Notes: a model not told the origin generated them from the letters alone. 64,000 bases of DNA from a virus (IMGVR_UViG_3300028827_000129:62001-126000), one strand, 5' to 3'; counted from the stretch's first letter, positions 1 through 6,696 are shown. Made by a program: numbers and translations.

Positions 1-34
1 TTATATTTTGCAAAGTATGATGTATTCATTTTAT

Positions 35-574
35 TTACCTTTCTGTCAAGAATTCCATAATCCAGTTAAAATGTTGTTTAATGCCAAGATTCCATACATC
101 AATCCCAAGATATTTTGCTACCTTTATTGCAAATCCAGTTCCTCCGGTTTCATGCCCCCATGGAGTCCAGCATATTACCATACTACTTTTTTTGTTTAAA
201 TCCTTCCCAAGCAATTGGTTTATGTTTCTACTCATAAGGGCATGATACTTTGGATTTGAAAAAATCGCGGGGGGATTAGGATGAAACCGTGAAATCATTT
301 CATCTGCAAACTCACTTGGAAACTCTGGTACTATATATCCTTTATATACATTAGCTATTCTTTCATTATAACCATTCCATGGCAGATATATTTCTTTTTT
401 ATTCTCCCCATCTATACATCCTTTTTCAAATGCTGTATCTGCCCCTATAGCTCCTCCTGATCTTAACATTAAACCTTTTTTTGACAATTTGTATCCCAAT
501 TGATACATCATTTTTAATATTTCCTTTGGAGTTTGTCTTGAACCTATACCAGTATAAGCATTAACACGATCCAC
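35..574 (-). CDS. SLOG/DprA-like Rossmann-fold protein
   Basis: The 179-residue product has TGIGSR near residues 8-13 and LRSGGAIGAD near 37-46. This is the nucleotide-binding loop pattern of the SLOG superfamily (DprA/Smf, LOG, TIR-associated SLOG). A Gly-rich segment with HETGGTG follows near the C-terminus. A GGAGG lies 8 bases before a GTG at 574, and that GGAGG would fall inside the coding region if the upstream ATG at 589 were used, so GTG is preferred. The gene overlaps the end of the gene upstream by 14 bases. Free-standing phage members are usually described as DprA-like; whether this one binds DNA, a nucleotide signal or neither is not shown by sequence. The family call is good and the role is unknown. 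Confidence 0.7.
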   Translation of the reverse strand: MDRVNAYTGIGSRQTPKEILKMMYQLGYKLSKKGLMLRSGGAIGADTAFEKGCIDGENKKEIYLPWNGYNERIANVYKGYIVPEFPSEFADEMISRFHPNPPAIFSNPKYHALMSRNINQLLGKDLNKKSSMVICWTPWGHETGGTGFAIKVAKYLGIDVWNLGIKQHFNWIMEFLTER

Positions 575-773
575 AACATTTACCTCCATTTAATTTTCTT
601 ACTGCAACAGCTTCCTCTTTTGTGGGAGGCTTTCCAAGATCTACAAGTTCTTCAGCGTTTCTCTTTGCTTCTTCCATATCATTAGCATATACAGTGTATG
701 TATGATCTTCGATAGCGATTGTATCAGCATCGAGAAAAACTTGTTTTCTTATAACAATGTCAAATGCAGGCAT
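561..773 (-). CDS. Small hypothetical protein, Cys-rich C-terminus
   Basis: A 70-residue product preceded by AAGGAG six bases before the ATG. It looks like a beta-strand-rich N-terminal half followed by a helix, and ends in a short Gly/Cys tail (GGKCCGSC) that could bind metal. I do not recognise the family. It overlaps the SLOG-like gene by 14 bases, which suggests translational coupling, so the two probably work or are at least expressed together. Confidence 0.65.
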   Translation of the reverse strand: MPAFDIVIRKQVFLDADTIAIEDHTYTVYANDMEEAKRNAEELVDLGKPPTKEEAVAVRKLNGGKCCGSC

Positions 774-840
774 AATTTCTCCTTTTATAGAGAAATGTTG
801 CTATTATAAAAAATCGGGGGGAAAAATATTGAAAAATCAA

Positions 841-857
841 CGATTTTTGAAAAATCG
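841..857 (-). terminator. Weak AT-rich palindrome downstream of 419-residue gene
   Basis: CGATTTTTGAAAAATCG is a perfect palindrome that can fold as a 6-bp stem. It sits about 45 bases past the stop of the 901-2160 gene, in the gap before the 561-773 gene. On the minus strand it is followed by TTGATTTTTC. The stem is AT-rich, so termination would be inefficient. AAAATCG followed by a G-run recurs nearby (about 265 and 815) but I see no further structure in this gap. Confidence 0.3.
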
Positions 858-900
858 CGGGAAAAGAAATATTTTAGAAGATTTAAAGAGAAATTTTATT

Positions 901-2160
901 TCAAAAACCAAAATCTATAACTTTATCATTATTATTTTCTTTTTCACAATAAAATCTTTTTAATTCTTTTGCATCATTAAAAGCTTTCCATGCAATAAAA
1001 TGCAATCTTTTATTAAAACCTTTAAGATATTTATACATATCTTTTGGCATCAATATTTTCTTTTTATCAATCAATCTTCTGAAAACATTATAAATATCTT
1101 TTGTTTTATCAATTGCTTCAGGCTGAAAATATGCAAACTCATCTTCAAAGTAAAACGGTTCTTCAAGTTTTGCTTTACTTCTCACAATTTCGTTATGATA
1201 ATATATAGCAAAACTCGCAATATTCAGCAGAGAGAAAATCGCCATATCAATATTAGCGTTAAAATCGCGCAGAAAATTAAATCTCTCTTCTGTATTCATT
1301 TCTTCAAGCCTTAACATTTCTTCTTGACTTATTCTTTTAATATTTTTTGGCCAAATAAGAAATAAACTTTTATCTTTATTCTCAACAATCAAATTCAAGA
1401 TAAATTTTCTTTCTCTTTCTGTAACAGTCTTAAGTTTCTTAATGAAAATCTCTTTATAATATTCTTTTCTTTCTTCGCAATATATAATATAGTTTTCTAT
1501 TTCTTCTTTGACGTCTCTTGAATACATATAAAGATTCGGATTTGAAAATCGGAAAGTTGGATCTTCATCTTCGCCATAAACATAATGTCTTTCAACAAAT
1601 TCCGCGCAACACATTTCTGTTTTATTCTTATATTTTCTGATATTGTTTATAACAATGTCTTCATCAACATCATTCGGATCATAAAACTCATCAAATATCG
1701 TTTTTGCCATTTCTTCTTCATTGAAGAAATGATTTATAGCCTTTAAAGAATTCTCTTCACATTCGCCTCTGATGCTCTTCTCTTTGACAAATCCCTCATT
1801 TTCAAGTTCTTCAATAGCTTTTCCGTAAATGACAATTTCGCGGGGCGAAAGAGAAATGTTATTCAAAAAGAAAGAGACAAAACCATTTTTATCTCTTCTT
1901 ATAACACATCCCAATTTTTCAGCATAATCCAAAAGTCTTTTACACTCTTCTTCCGTAAACTCTTCATCTTTATATTGTAGTTCATTCACCATTCTTATAT
2001 ACTGTAATCTTTTCGCTTCTCTTGAGTAATAATTTGGTTTAGCAAACGGATGCTCTTCTCCGGTAATTTCTGATATCGTTGCCTGTGGATAAATTCCTTG
2101 CATATCTTCAATCTCAAGATGAAGCTTCTTAGGAGTAATGTCATTCGGTAAAGTGCTCAT
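901..2160 (-). CDS. Hypothetical acidic, helix-rich 419-residue protein
   Basis: A long protein rich in Glu, Lys, Phe and Tyr with no signal peptide, membrane segment or motif that I recognise. An excellent Shine-Dalgarno (AAAGGAGG, then six bases) fixes the ATG. The composition suggests a soluble cytoplasmic, largely helical protein. It is preceded by a strong terminator at 2187-2218, so it probably starts a new transcript or depends on read-through. The AT-rich codon use contrasts with the adjacent 2258-2821 gene, which is noticeably richer in G and C, so the two may have different origins. No function assigned. Confidence 0.75.
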   Translation of the reverse strand: MSTLPNDITPKKLHLEIEDMQGIYPQATISEITGEEHPFAKPNYYSREAKRLQYIRMVNELQYKDEEFTEEECKRLLDYAEKLGCVIRRDKNGFVSFFLNNISLSPREIVIYGKAIEELENEGFVKEKSIRGECEENSLKAINHFFNEEEMAKTIFDEFYDPNDVDEDIVINNIRKYKNKTEMCCAEFVERHYVYGEDEDPTFRFSNPNLYMYSRDVKEEIENYIIYCEERKEYYKEIFIKKLKTVTERERKFILNLIVENKDKSLFLIWPKNIKRISQEEMLRLEEMNTEERFNFLRDFNANIDMAIFSLLNIASFAIYYHNEIVRSKAKLEEPFYFEDEFAYFQPEAIDKTKDIYNVFRRLIDKKKILMPKDMYKYLKGFNKRLHFIAWKAFNDAKELKRFYCEKENNNDKVIDFGF

Positions 2161-2186
2161 TTTTGCCTCCTTTTTTATCTTAACAT

Positions 2187-2218
2187 AAAAAAAGCCGGCA
2201 ACGCAAAGCGTTGCCGGC
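2187..2218 (-). terminator. Strong intrinsic terminator
   Basis: An 11-bp perfect stem (GCCGGCAACGC paired with GCGTTGCCGGC, loop AAA) is followed on the minus strand by seven T. It lies 40 bases beyond the stop of the 2258-2821 gene, so it ends that leftward transcript. Confidence 0.9.
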
Positions 2219-2257
2219 CAAAGCCGAAGAAGGGAGAATATGTTTTAGTTTGCGTCA

Positions 2258-2821
2258 TTAAGACGCCAGCGGGAGAGAGCGGACCGTCAGTCCCATTGTG
2301 TACCACGTGTTCCGTCCGCCGTTCTTGTGCCTGATGAGGAATGCCTGAGCATCTTCCGGAATGTCAGGAGATGTCTTTGCATTGTTCTTGATGAAGTCTT
2401 TCGTGATATCAACGATTTCGCCATCGTGGTTCCTCTGAACCTTCCAGAGGCTGTATGCCCTGCTGTAGAGATTCTCGCCCGAAGCATCGACGAACGGAAG
2501 TGCCTGCTTGGGAATCCTTGCGCGGCCCTCTGCATCGGAAAGCACACGCAACAGCTTTTCCGTCTCATCCTTCACAGCCTGACTGAAGGACAGCGGGATG
2601 CGCTGCGTCTGAATCTCTCGCACATCGTCGAAGGGAAAGTCCTTCGTGAAGAAATTGCCTTCGTTGTCGATGATCTGCAGCTTTGCGATCTTTTCGTCAT
2701 CGTTTGTGGCGAGCAAAAGCCCGAACTCGCCGTCTTTGGTGACGCAGATCTTCTTCTTGGGAGTCTCTTCTTCTGTGATTTCTTCGACCTGCAGATTGAA
2801 AAGGTTGAGTCCGTGACGCAT
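2258..2821 (-). CDS. Hypothetical 187-residue protein
   Basis: The Shine-Dalgarno GGAGA lies shortly before the ATG. The N-terminal half looks strand-rich (alternating hydrophobic residues around ICVTKDGEFGLLL and KLQIID), and the C-terminal half carries RHKNGGRNTWYTMG. No recognisable family. It is more GC-rich than its neighbours and is transcribed as a unit closed by the terminator at 2187-2218. Two short hairpins (2833-2845 and 2854-2866) lie directly upstream of its Shine-Dalgarno. A 190-residue open frame on the opposite strand is a shadow of its codon bias. Confidence 0.7.
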   Translation of the reverse strand: MRHGLNLFNLQVEEITEEETPKKKICVTKDGEFGLLLATNDDEKIAKLQIIDNEGNFFTKDFPFDDVREIQTQRIPLSFSQAVKDETEKLLRVLSDAEGRARIPKQALPFVDASGENLYSRAYSLWKVQRNHDGEIVDITKDFIKNNAKTSPDIPEDAQAFLIRHKNGGRNTWYTMGLTVRSLPLAS

Positions 2822-2832
2822 TTTAACGTCTC

Positions 2833-2866
2833 CTTTCTGAGAAAGAAATTATACTCTCAAAGAGAG
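2833..2866 (-). promoter_or_regulatory. Two leader hairpins abutting the Shine-Dalgarno
   Basis: CTTTC-TGA-GAAAG (2833-2845) and CTCTC-AAA-GAGAG (2854-2866) are two 5-bp stems in the leader of the 187-residue gene. The first touches the AAGGAG ribosome binding site. The same arrangement, hairpin then Shine-Dalgarno, recurs before many leftward genes in this window. Confidence 0.5.
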
Positions 2867-2882
2867 CACTCAAAGATTTATA

Positions 2883-2897
2883 AGGCGCGAAGCGCCT
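2883..2897 (-). terminator. Possible terminator hairpin after 52-residue gene
   Basis: AGGCGC-GAA-GCGCCT forms a 6-bp GC-rich stem 26 bases past the stop of the 2923-3081 gene. The following minus-strand sequence is T-rich only in patches (TTATAAATCTTT), so this may be a weak terminator or another intercistronic hairpin. Confidence 0.4.
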
Positions 2898-2922
2898 AGC
2901 CTCTTGTTCGCCTTTTAAAGCC

Positions 2923-3081
2923 TCATTTTCTCCTTTCCCATACCTCATATTGGCCTTTTTTGCCGGGGAAAGAAATCTTGAATCCTGTTTTCATAAAAGG
3001 CTTACCCATCTTCTTTTCTCTCGCAATAAGAGACTTTTTCATCTTATGTAACTCTCTTAATAATTTCTTTTCAAGATTCAT
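2923..3081 (-). CDS. Small basic protein, 52 residues
   Basis: ATG at 3081 preceded by AAGGAG with seven bases spacing; stop TGA at 2923-2925. The product is strongly basic, with a helical Lys/Leu/Arg N-terminal half followed by FKISFPGKKGQYEVWERRK. No recognised family; the composition would suit a nucleic-acid-binding accessory protein. It lies 12 bases downstream of the NADAR-family gene on the same strand and is probably co-transcribed with it. Confidence 0.65.
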   Translation of the reverse strand: MNLEKKLLRELHKMKKSLIAREKKMGKPFMKTGFKISFPGKKGQYEVWERRK

Positions 3082-3093
3082 TGTTATCTCCTT

Positions 3094-3576
3094 TCAAAAT
3101 AAGTTTATTTGAATATTTTCTTTCTCTTTAAGTTCTTTTCTTACTTTCATAAGAATTTTACCCAAATAATTATACTTTTTCTTATTAATACATTTACTAC
3201 AAAGACAAGCGCCCCAATAATTATCGTGCCAATAATTACCTCCTATCAGAAGGTTTTCGCCTGTCATTAAAAGGTCTCTCTTGAGTGCTTTATGATTTAT
3301 TACTGATTTTGAAGTAAATTTTAACCGTACTAACTCCGTCATAATGCGGAGTTTATTTGCATTAAAGTCTTCTCTCATAATTACATATCGCCCGCGTTTT
3401 TTAGCCATTGCAGGCGTAACACAGCGCCGAATCTCACGCTTTTCTTTTTCATGCTTACACTTCATTGCCTGGTAAGCATGCTCTACAGTCTGCCATACAA
3501 GACCGTCATATATCAATCCTTTGCATTCAGCAAAGTTTGAGAGAAAGAAATATTTGCCTCTGAAAAAGCGTATCAT
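3094..3576 (-). CDS. NADAR-family protein (YbiA-like, DUF1768)
   Basis: The 160-residue length and motif order match the NADAR/YbiA family: FFRGKYFFLSNF (4-15), VEHAYQAMK (31-39), TGENLL (105-110), HDNYWG (117-122) and LGKILMKVR (138-146). Family members hydrolyse N-glycosidic bonds; some remove ADP-ribose from DNA guanine as antitoxins of DarT1-type toxins, while YbiA acts on riboflavin intermediates. The family assignment comes from sequence. A counter-defence role against DNA ADP-ribosylation is inference. A Cys-rich insertion (CLCSKC, 124-129) follows HDNYWG and is an oddity. AAGGAGG precedes the ATG, and the conserved block at 3591-3625 lies immediately upstream. Confidence 0.88.
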   Translation of the reverse strand: MIRFFRGKYFFLSNFAECKGLIYDGLVWQTVEHAYQAMKCKHEKEKREIRRCVTPAMAKKRGRYVIMREDFNANKLRIMTELVRLKFTSKSVINHKALKRDLLMTGENLLIGGNYWHDNYWGACLCSKCINKKKYNYLGKILMKVRKELKEKENIQINLF

Positions 3577-3590
3577 AAAGACCTCCTTCG

Positions 3591-3625
3591 AATTTTCGGC
3601 TTTTTTTGAAAAAAACTTACACTAT
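3591..3625 (+). promoter_or_regulatory. Conserved block shared with 19481-19514 (promoter or terminator-like)
   Basis: The block reads TTTTCGGC, a T-run, GA7, then CTTACACTAT. An almost identical block is found at 19481-19514. On the + strand TTCGGC and TTACACTAT are spaced (17-18 bases) like -35 and -10 elements feeding the structured element at 3631-3735. On the minus strand the same bases form a T-run/A-run hairpin and lie in the leader of the NADAR gene. The direction of action is not settled by sequence. Confidence 0.5.
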
Positions 3626-3630
3626 CCTGT

Positions 3631-3735
3631 AAGGAGTGAGTGAATGAAATTTTCTAGCATTGAAGTCAAGAACGTTTTAAGAAACTTCGGTTCTTAAAAC
3701 GCAAAGACGGAAATGCAAAAGAAAATTTCATTCAC
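3631..3735 (+). ncRNA. Nested-stem structured RNA element, copy 1
   Basis: Three perfect stems nest inside each other. P1 is 15 bp (3640-3654 with 3721-3735), P2 is GCATT/AATGC (3657-3661 with 3712-3716), and P3 is 11 bp (3673-3683 with 3691-3701) capped by ACTTCGG. They are separated by purine-rich internal loops containing AAGAACG and AAGACG. No gene uses this stretch. The second locus at 19515-19628 has the same upstream block and the same layout with different stem sequences. It could be a free small RNA on the + strand, where no sense gene follows, or a minus-strand leader of the NADAR gene. Function unknown. Confidence 0.5.
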
Positions 3736-3744
3736 GGCATTCAT

Positions 3745-3800
3745 TAAATTACAGTTTCCAGTTTACCATTTTCCAGTGTACCTCCTTCCTTTTTACCTCT
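3745..3800. repeat. CAGTTT-type degenerate repeat, no gene
   Basis: Short direct repeats of the type CAGTTTCCAGTTTACC followed by TTTTCCAGTG and TTTTTACCTCTTACC resemble the degenerate CAGTTT/TTACC intergenic repeats common in some bacterial chromosomes. The remainder up to 3879 has a second short repeat (TTATGTTATGC and TGATGTTATGCC, around 3841-3885). I see no convincing gene in 3736-3879. Confidence 0.35.
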
Positions 3801-3879
3801 TACCAAGCAAAGATAAAACAAAGAGGCCTTATATTAGCCTGATGTTATGCCGCGGAGTTACTTATTCGAAAGCCTTATG

Positions 3880-4215
3880 TTATGCAGATGAGCCGGGCTT
3901 AGAAAAAGAGTTGCGGAGTAAGAAAAGAAAAACCGTCCAGAAAGCAATCTCGTAAGCAGCAAAATAAACAAGTGCCCACAAGATGCCCGCAAAGCCATGA
4001 AGAACATATACAAGCGTAAACATCGCAAGAATCATCACTGACACAATAATAGTGTCAGGACGATCGTACCTAAAAAAGTTCTTTAACAACATCCACACAC
4101 CCTCCATCACAGCACAGAGCTTATCCTTCAAATACTTAAAGAAGCTCTTGCGCCTAAAAACACCATCCTTCTCCTCAAGCTCAATAACAACCAACTTCTT
4201 TCTTCTCTTACACAT
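3880..4215 (-). CDS. Small membrane protein, two transmembrane segments
   Basis: A 111-residue product with a basic N-terminus (MCKRRKK), an amphipathic middle, and two hydrophobic segments (around 58-75 and 78-98) connected by a tight Gly turn. Its C-terminus is short and polar. AGGAGGTAACTAAC precedes the ATG, and the TAA inside that spacer is the stop of the 31-residue gene upstream, so the two are coupled. No family recognised. It is the last of a run of small membrane-associated proteins. Confidence 0.65.
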   Translation of the reverse strand: MCKRRKKLVVIELEEKDGVFRRKSFFKYLKDKLCAVMEGVWMLLKNFFRYDRPDTIIVSVMILAMFTLVYVLHGFAGILWALVYFAAYEIAFWTVFLFLLRNSFSKPGSSA

Positions 4216-4216
4216 G

Positions 4217-4312
4217 TTAGTTACCTCCTTTAAAGAGATGTACTACCCAATACGAGTAGAAGACAAAGAAGTATATTACACCAATAGCAAGGTACTGAAG
4301 AAAAGCTTTCAT
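4217..4312 (-). CDS. 31-residue single-span membrane microprotein
   Basis: ATG at 4312 with AAGGAG eight bases upstream and stop TAA at 4217-4219. The product is MKAFLQYLAIGV followed by a hydrophobic aromatic helix to VVHLF and a short basic end (KGGN), so nearly the whole protein is one membrane span. The start overlaps the previous stop as ATGA and the stop falls within the Shine-Dalgarno spacer of the next gene. That arrangement is unlikely by chance in a non-coding stretch. No family recognised. Confidence 0.6.
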   Translation of the reverse strand: MKAFLQYLAIGVIYFFVFYSYWVVHLFKGGN

Positions 4313-4542
4313 TGTTTTTTCTCCTTTCTTTTAAGATATTCCTTAGCTACACCACTTAAAGGGTCTTTTTTATCCCGCGCAATTTTTCTAATGCACGGAA
4401 CAAGATCTCGTAAACGATGCATTCTCCCATCATCCGGTACACAACGAATCAAAAGATAATACTTCTCATAGCCGGTCAACTTATAGTCGGCTTCTGCAAC
4501 GCCGACTAACAACAACACAACCAAAAAAGCGCGCCAAAACAT
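4309..4542 (-). CDS. Secreted or periplasmic small protein
   Basis: A 77-residue product with a cleavable-type signal peptide: MFWRAFLVVLLLVGVAEA, with the A-E-A pattern suggesting cleavage before DYKL. The mature part is basic with two Cys (34 and 50), which could form a disulfide outside the cytoplasm. The stop overlaps the next ATG as ATGA. Phage proteins of this kind can act in superinfection exclusion or lysis timing, but nothing here identifies which. Confidence 0.65.
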   Translation of the reverse strand: MFWRAFLVVLLLVGVAEADYKLTGYEKYYLLIRCVPDDGRMHRLRDLVPCIRKIARDKKDPLSGVAKEYLKRKEKKQ

Positions 4543-4543
4543 A

Positions 4544-4771
4544 CTAAACCTCCTTAATCCTAACGGTCAAACCGTTATAGCAATTATGGTACTTTACATA
4601 AGTACCATTACGACTCCTTTTAAACAAAGAAAGTACAGAAATTAACCCATTCTTAATGGGTATATCAAAACCAAACAACCTCCTACAATAATCATCTAAA
4701 CATCCCTCCAGTGTTGGATAATAAACATCCAACACTTTCTTCTTGCCAAGATAATAAGTAACCTTGAACAT
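4544..4771 (-). CDS. Hypothetical 75-residue protein
   Basis: It starts one base beyond the stop of the 226-residue gene upstream and ends one base before the next start, so it is tightly packed in the leftward operon. The product has a short strand-rich N-terminus (MFKVTYYLGKKKVLDV) and a C-terminal YNGLTVRIKEV, and reads as a small alpha/beta cytoplasmic protein. No family recognised. Confidence 0.6.
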   Translation of the reverse strand: MFKVTYYLGKKKVLDVYYPTLEGCLDDYCRRLFGFDIPIKNGLISVLSLFKRSRNGTYVKYHNCYNGLTVRIKEV

Positions 4772-4772
4772 A

Positions 4773-5453
4773 CTAAATATCCTTCAAAATATCATAAGAA
4801 ACGCGCAAATGCCAATTACAAAACAAGCACTGCGTGATATAACTACCTCCATATTCTTTCTCATCCAAATTACCAAACACAGACTCACCGCAATTAGGGC
4901 AAAGTCCATCATCCGGCACACGAGGCATCAAATCATTTTCGGCACAAAACCGTTTTTGTGCCAAAACCTTTCTCTTCAAATCACCAAACATCTCCTCAAA
5001 TACCTCCAAAGAAATAACTCTCCTACCCATAATACACAAACAGTTCTTCAATGGCTCAGTGTAAGCATACATACACCTTCCCCAAGCCCAAAAGAACTGC
5101 TTATATCCCTTCAAAGCCGGGGCATAAAACTTCATCATAGTAGCCTCTTCTACATCCTTCGCAGGAATAATCATCTTAGAGGGCCAAAAATAAAGCCCAA
5201 AAGGCAACCTCTTAACAGGATATACTCCCTGCTTTATCCGCGCATACACACTATCTAACTTTGCTCTCATATCAGGTGCCACAAGAGCAAACTGCACAAG
5301 TTCATAATCACTATGCTTTCTCAGAAAATTCGATATGGAACCCCAAGAACCATATCTACCTTTCTGAGTAAAATAAAAAGGGTTACAACCCAAAGGGTAC
5401 TGTAACCCAATCGTCTCATTTTCCTTACTATACAACATAAACCGATAAGCCAT
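4773..5453 (-). CDS. Hypothetical protein with C-terminal zinc ribbon
   Basis: A 226-residue product. The C-terminal part carries CPNCG (around residue 185) and CLFCNW (around 209), a two-CxxC treble-clef or zinc-ribbon arrangement. The N-terminal 170 residues are rich in aromatic residues and Gly and match no family I know. An AAGGAGG-type Shine-Dalgarno precedes the ATG. It sits mid-operon among small membrane and zinc-binding proteins; a nucleic-acid or protein-binding role is possible but not shown. Confidence 0.65.
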   Translation of the reverse strand: MAYRFMLYSKENETIGLQYPLGCNPFYFTQKGRYGSWGSISNFLRKHSDYELVQFALVAPDMRAKLDSVYARIKQGVYPVKRLPFGLYFWPSKMIIPAKDVEEATMMKFYAPALKGYKQFFWAWGRCMYAYTEPLKNCLCIMGRRVISLEVFEEMFGDLKRKVLAQKRFCAENDLMPRVPDDGLCPNCGESVFGNLDEKEYGGSYITQCLFCNWHLRVSYDILKDI

Positions 5454-5464
5454 AACAAACCTCC

Positions 5465-5731
5465 TTAACGTCCGTTAAAAGGCGCGCGGTGATAAATTAT
5501 CACAATCTTACGCACAATAGGGCATATCTTCTCATAAACAAAATCATCTACCAAAGAAACAGAAGGCAAAATAACCTCCTCTATATCTTCTCTTTCCATT
5601 ATCTCAGCTATAGAACTAACTCCATAACCAAGACAAAAAGACAAATACATCCTCATAGCACTCTCTTTATCGCGATACACCAACCGCGACTCAACATTAT
5701 AGTCAAAATCACAAACATCAAAGATCCACAT
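5465..5731 (-). CDS. Hypothetical 88-residue protein
   Basis: It follows the 58-residue gene (5735-5911) with a three-base gap and is preceded by GGAGG. The N-terminus MWIFDVCDFDYNV is strand-like, followed by a helix and an Ile/Val-rich end. No motif beyond scattered Cys. No family recognised. Its operon position between two packed genes supports it being real. Confidence 0.6.
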   Translation of the reverse strand: MWIFDVCDFDYNVESRLVYRDKESAMRMYLSFCLGYGVSSIAEIMEREDIEEVILPSVSLVDDFVYEKICPIVRKIVIIYHRAPFNGR

Positions 5732-5734
5732 AAC

Positions 5735-5911
5735 TCAACCTCCATAAAAAGGTAGTTCCTGCACGGGAGAACTATAAGAATAATAAGGGATACGTAGAGT
5801 TTTAGCAAGGCGCTTGAGATCCCTTTCAGTCTTCCCGTTTTTTATCTGGCGTAAACCGTGCCGATTATGGTGTCTCCTGCGAATATTAGTTTTACTTGAA
5901 CTACGAGCCAT
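5735..5911 (-). CDS. 58-residue Arg/His-rich basic protein
   Basis: ATG at 5911 with AAGGAGG seven bases upstream; stop TGA at 5735-5737. The N-terminal 40 residues are very basic (MARSSSKTNIRRRHHNRHG and KTERDLKRLAKTLR), which suggests RNA or DNA binding, and the tail is Tyr/Pro-rich. Its stop lies three bases before the next ATG. No family recognised. Confidence 0.65.
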   Translation of the reverse strand: MARSSSKTNIRRRHHNRHGLRQIKNGKTERDLKRLAKTLRIPYYSYSSPVQELPFYGG

Positions 5912-5939
5912 CTCAAATTCCTCCTTAAACGATTCTTAG

Positions 5940-5954
5940 AGCCTCTTAGAGGCT
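5940..5954 (-). promoter_or_regulatory. Leader hairpin before 58-residue gene
   Basis: AGCCTC-TTA-GAGGCT is a 6-bp perfect stem about 12 bases upstream of the AAGGAGG of the 5735-5911 gene, on the leftward transcript. The same hairpin-then-Shine-Dalgarno order recurs along the leftward region. Confidence 0.5.
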
Positions 5955-6034
5955 ATTTAACCTTAAAGCAGTATATTGGTATTACTTATACCCTTAATAC
6001 GCTTATACGGTCTCTAAAGTACCTTAAAAGAGAT

Positions 6035-6196
6035 TTACTTCTTTTCGTACTTTTCCTTCAGACGCTGCCTTGCCTTGGCGTTGTTGACTCCCTCTTTGAA
6101 GCCTTCCACAATATCCCTCTTCAGGGCATTGTAGAAGTCTTTGCCAATAGACATGCCAATGGCAAAAACAATCCCATAAATAACAATGTGTACCAT
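6035..6196 (-). CDS. 53-residue protein, N-terminal membrane span
   Basis: ATG at 6196 preceded by AAAGGAGG with six bases spacing; stop at 6035-6037. A short hydrophobic N-terminus (MVHIVIYGIVFAIGMSIG) is followed by a charged amphipathic helix with a Lys/Arg-rich end (ARQRLKEKYEKK). The topology resembles small phage membrane-tethered proteins. No family recognised. Confidence 0.65.
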   Translation of the reverse strand: MVHIVIYGIVFAIGMSIGKDFYNALKRDIVEGFKEGVNNAKARQRLKEKYEKK

Positions 6197-6235
6197 GTTT
6201 TACCTCCTTTTTAACAAAAAGTTATTGATTTTACG

Positions 6236-6592
6236 TTACTTTTTCCAAAAAATAACGTATTTCTTTAACTTTTCTTGCCTTTTTCTCTTCATTGCTTCGA
6301 TATTACGGTTAATGTAACGGCAAAGAAGAGATGAGAACACAAAAGCATAAAACATGTTCTCAACACCTACCGTTTCTGCCAATCCCTTAAAGAGCCCAAA
6401 ATAATGCTCAATAAGATAGGCAAGGAATGTGATTCCTGTAGCCTGGACAATATCCTTAGCATGTAAAATTTGCCTCGGATATGTCACTTTGTGCAGATTG
6501 CCTGCGAGAATCCAACCAAGGACCTTATCCCAATTTGTGATAAAGATCCCGGCACGGATGCCCCATGCTGTACCGTTGAACCACTTTTTCAT
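6236..6592 (-). CDS. Membrane protein, 118 residues
   Basis: The product carries hydrophobic stretches around 9-32 and 52-70 and a third around 80-95, then a strongly basic C-terminal tail (NIEAMKRKRQEKLKKY). The size and tail resemble a holin or small phage inner-membrane protein, but I cannot assign one. Its ATG overlaps the stop of the 35-residue gene upstream as ATGA, and AAAGGAGGTAAG precedes it. Confidence 0.6.
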   Translation of the reverse strand: MKKWFNGTAWGIRAGIFITNWDKVLGWILAGNLHKVTYPRQILHAKDIVQATGITFLAYLIEHYFGLFKGLAETVGVENMFYAFVFSSLLCRYINRNIEAMKRKRQEKLKKYVIFWKK

Positions 6593-6696
6593 TTCTTACC
6601 TCCTTTACGCGGCCTATCGGAATCGATTATCCCATAGATAATCGCTTTGAGCATCACGAAGAAGACAATGATCGGAACACCACAGATCTCAAGCAT
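6589..6696 (-). CDS. 35-residue single-span membrane microprotein
   Basis: ATG at 6696 with GGGAG nine bases upstream; the stop TGA overlaps the next ATG. The product MLEICGVPIIVFFVMLKAIIYGII is followed by a polar basic end (DSDRPRKGGKK). It therefore has one membrane helix with a positive cytoplasmic tail. It also overlaps the end of the 6689-6994 gene by eight bases. The tight packing on both sides supports expression. Confidence 0.55.
   Translation of the reverse strand: MLEICGVPIIVFFVMLKAIIYGIIDSDRPRKGGKK

Noticed and set aside
2327-2899. Open frame of 190 codons on the + strand
   Set aside because: Antisense of the 187-residue gene, running through its promoter and leader hairpins.
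3713-3955. 80-codon + strand frame after the structured element
   Set aside because: Starts inside the P1 stem, has no ribosome binding site and overlaps the end of a better-supported minus-strand gene.
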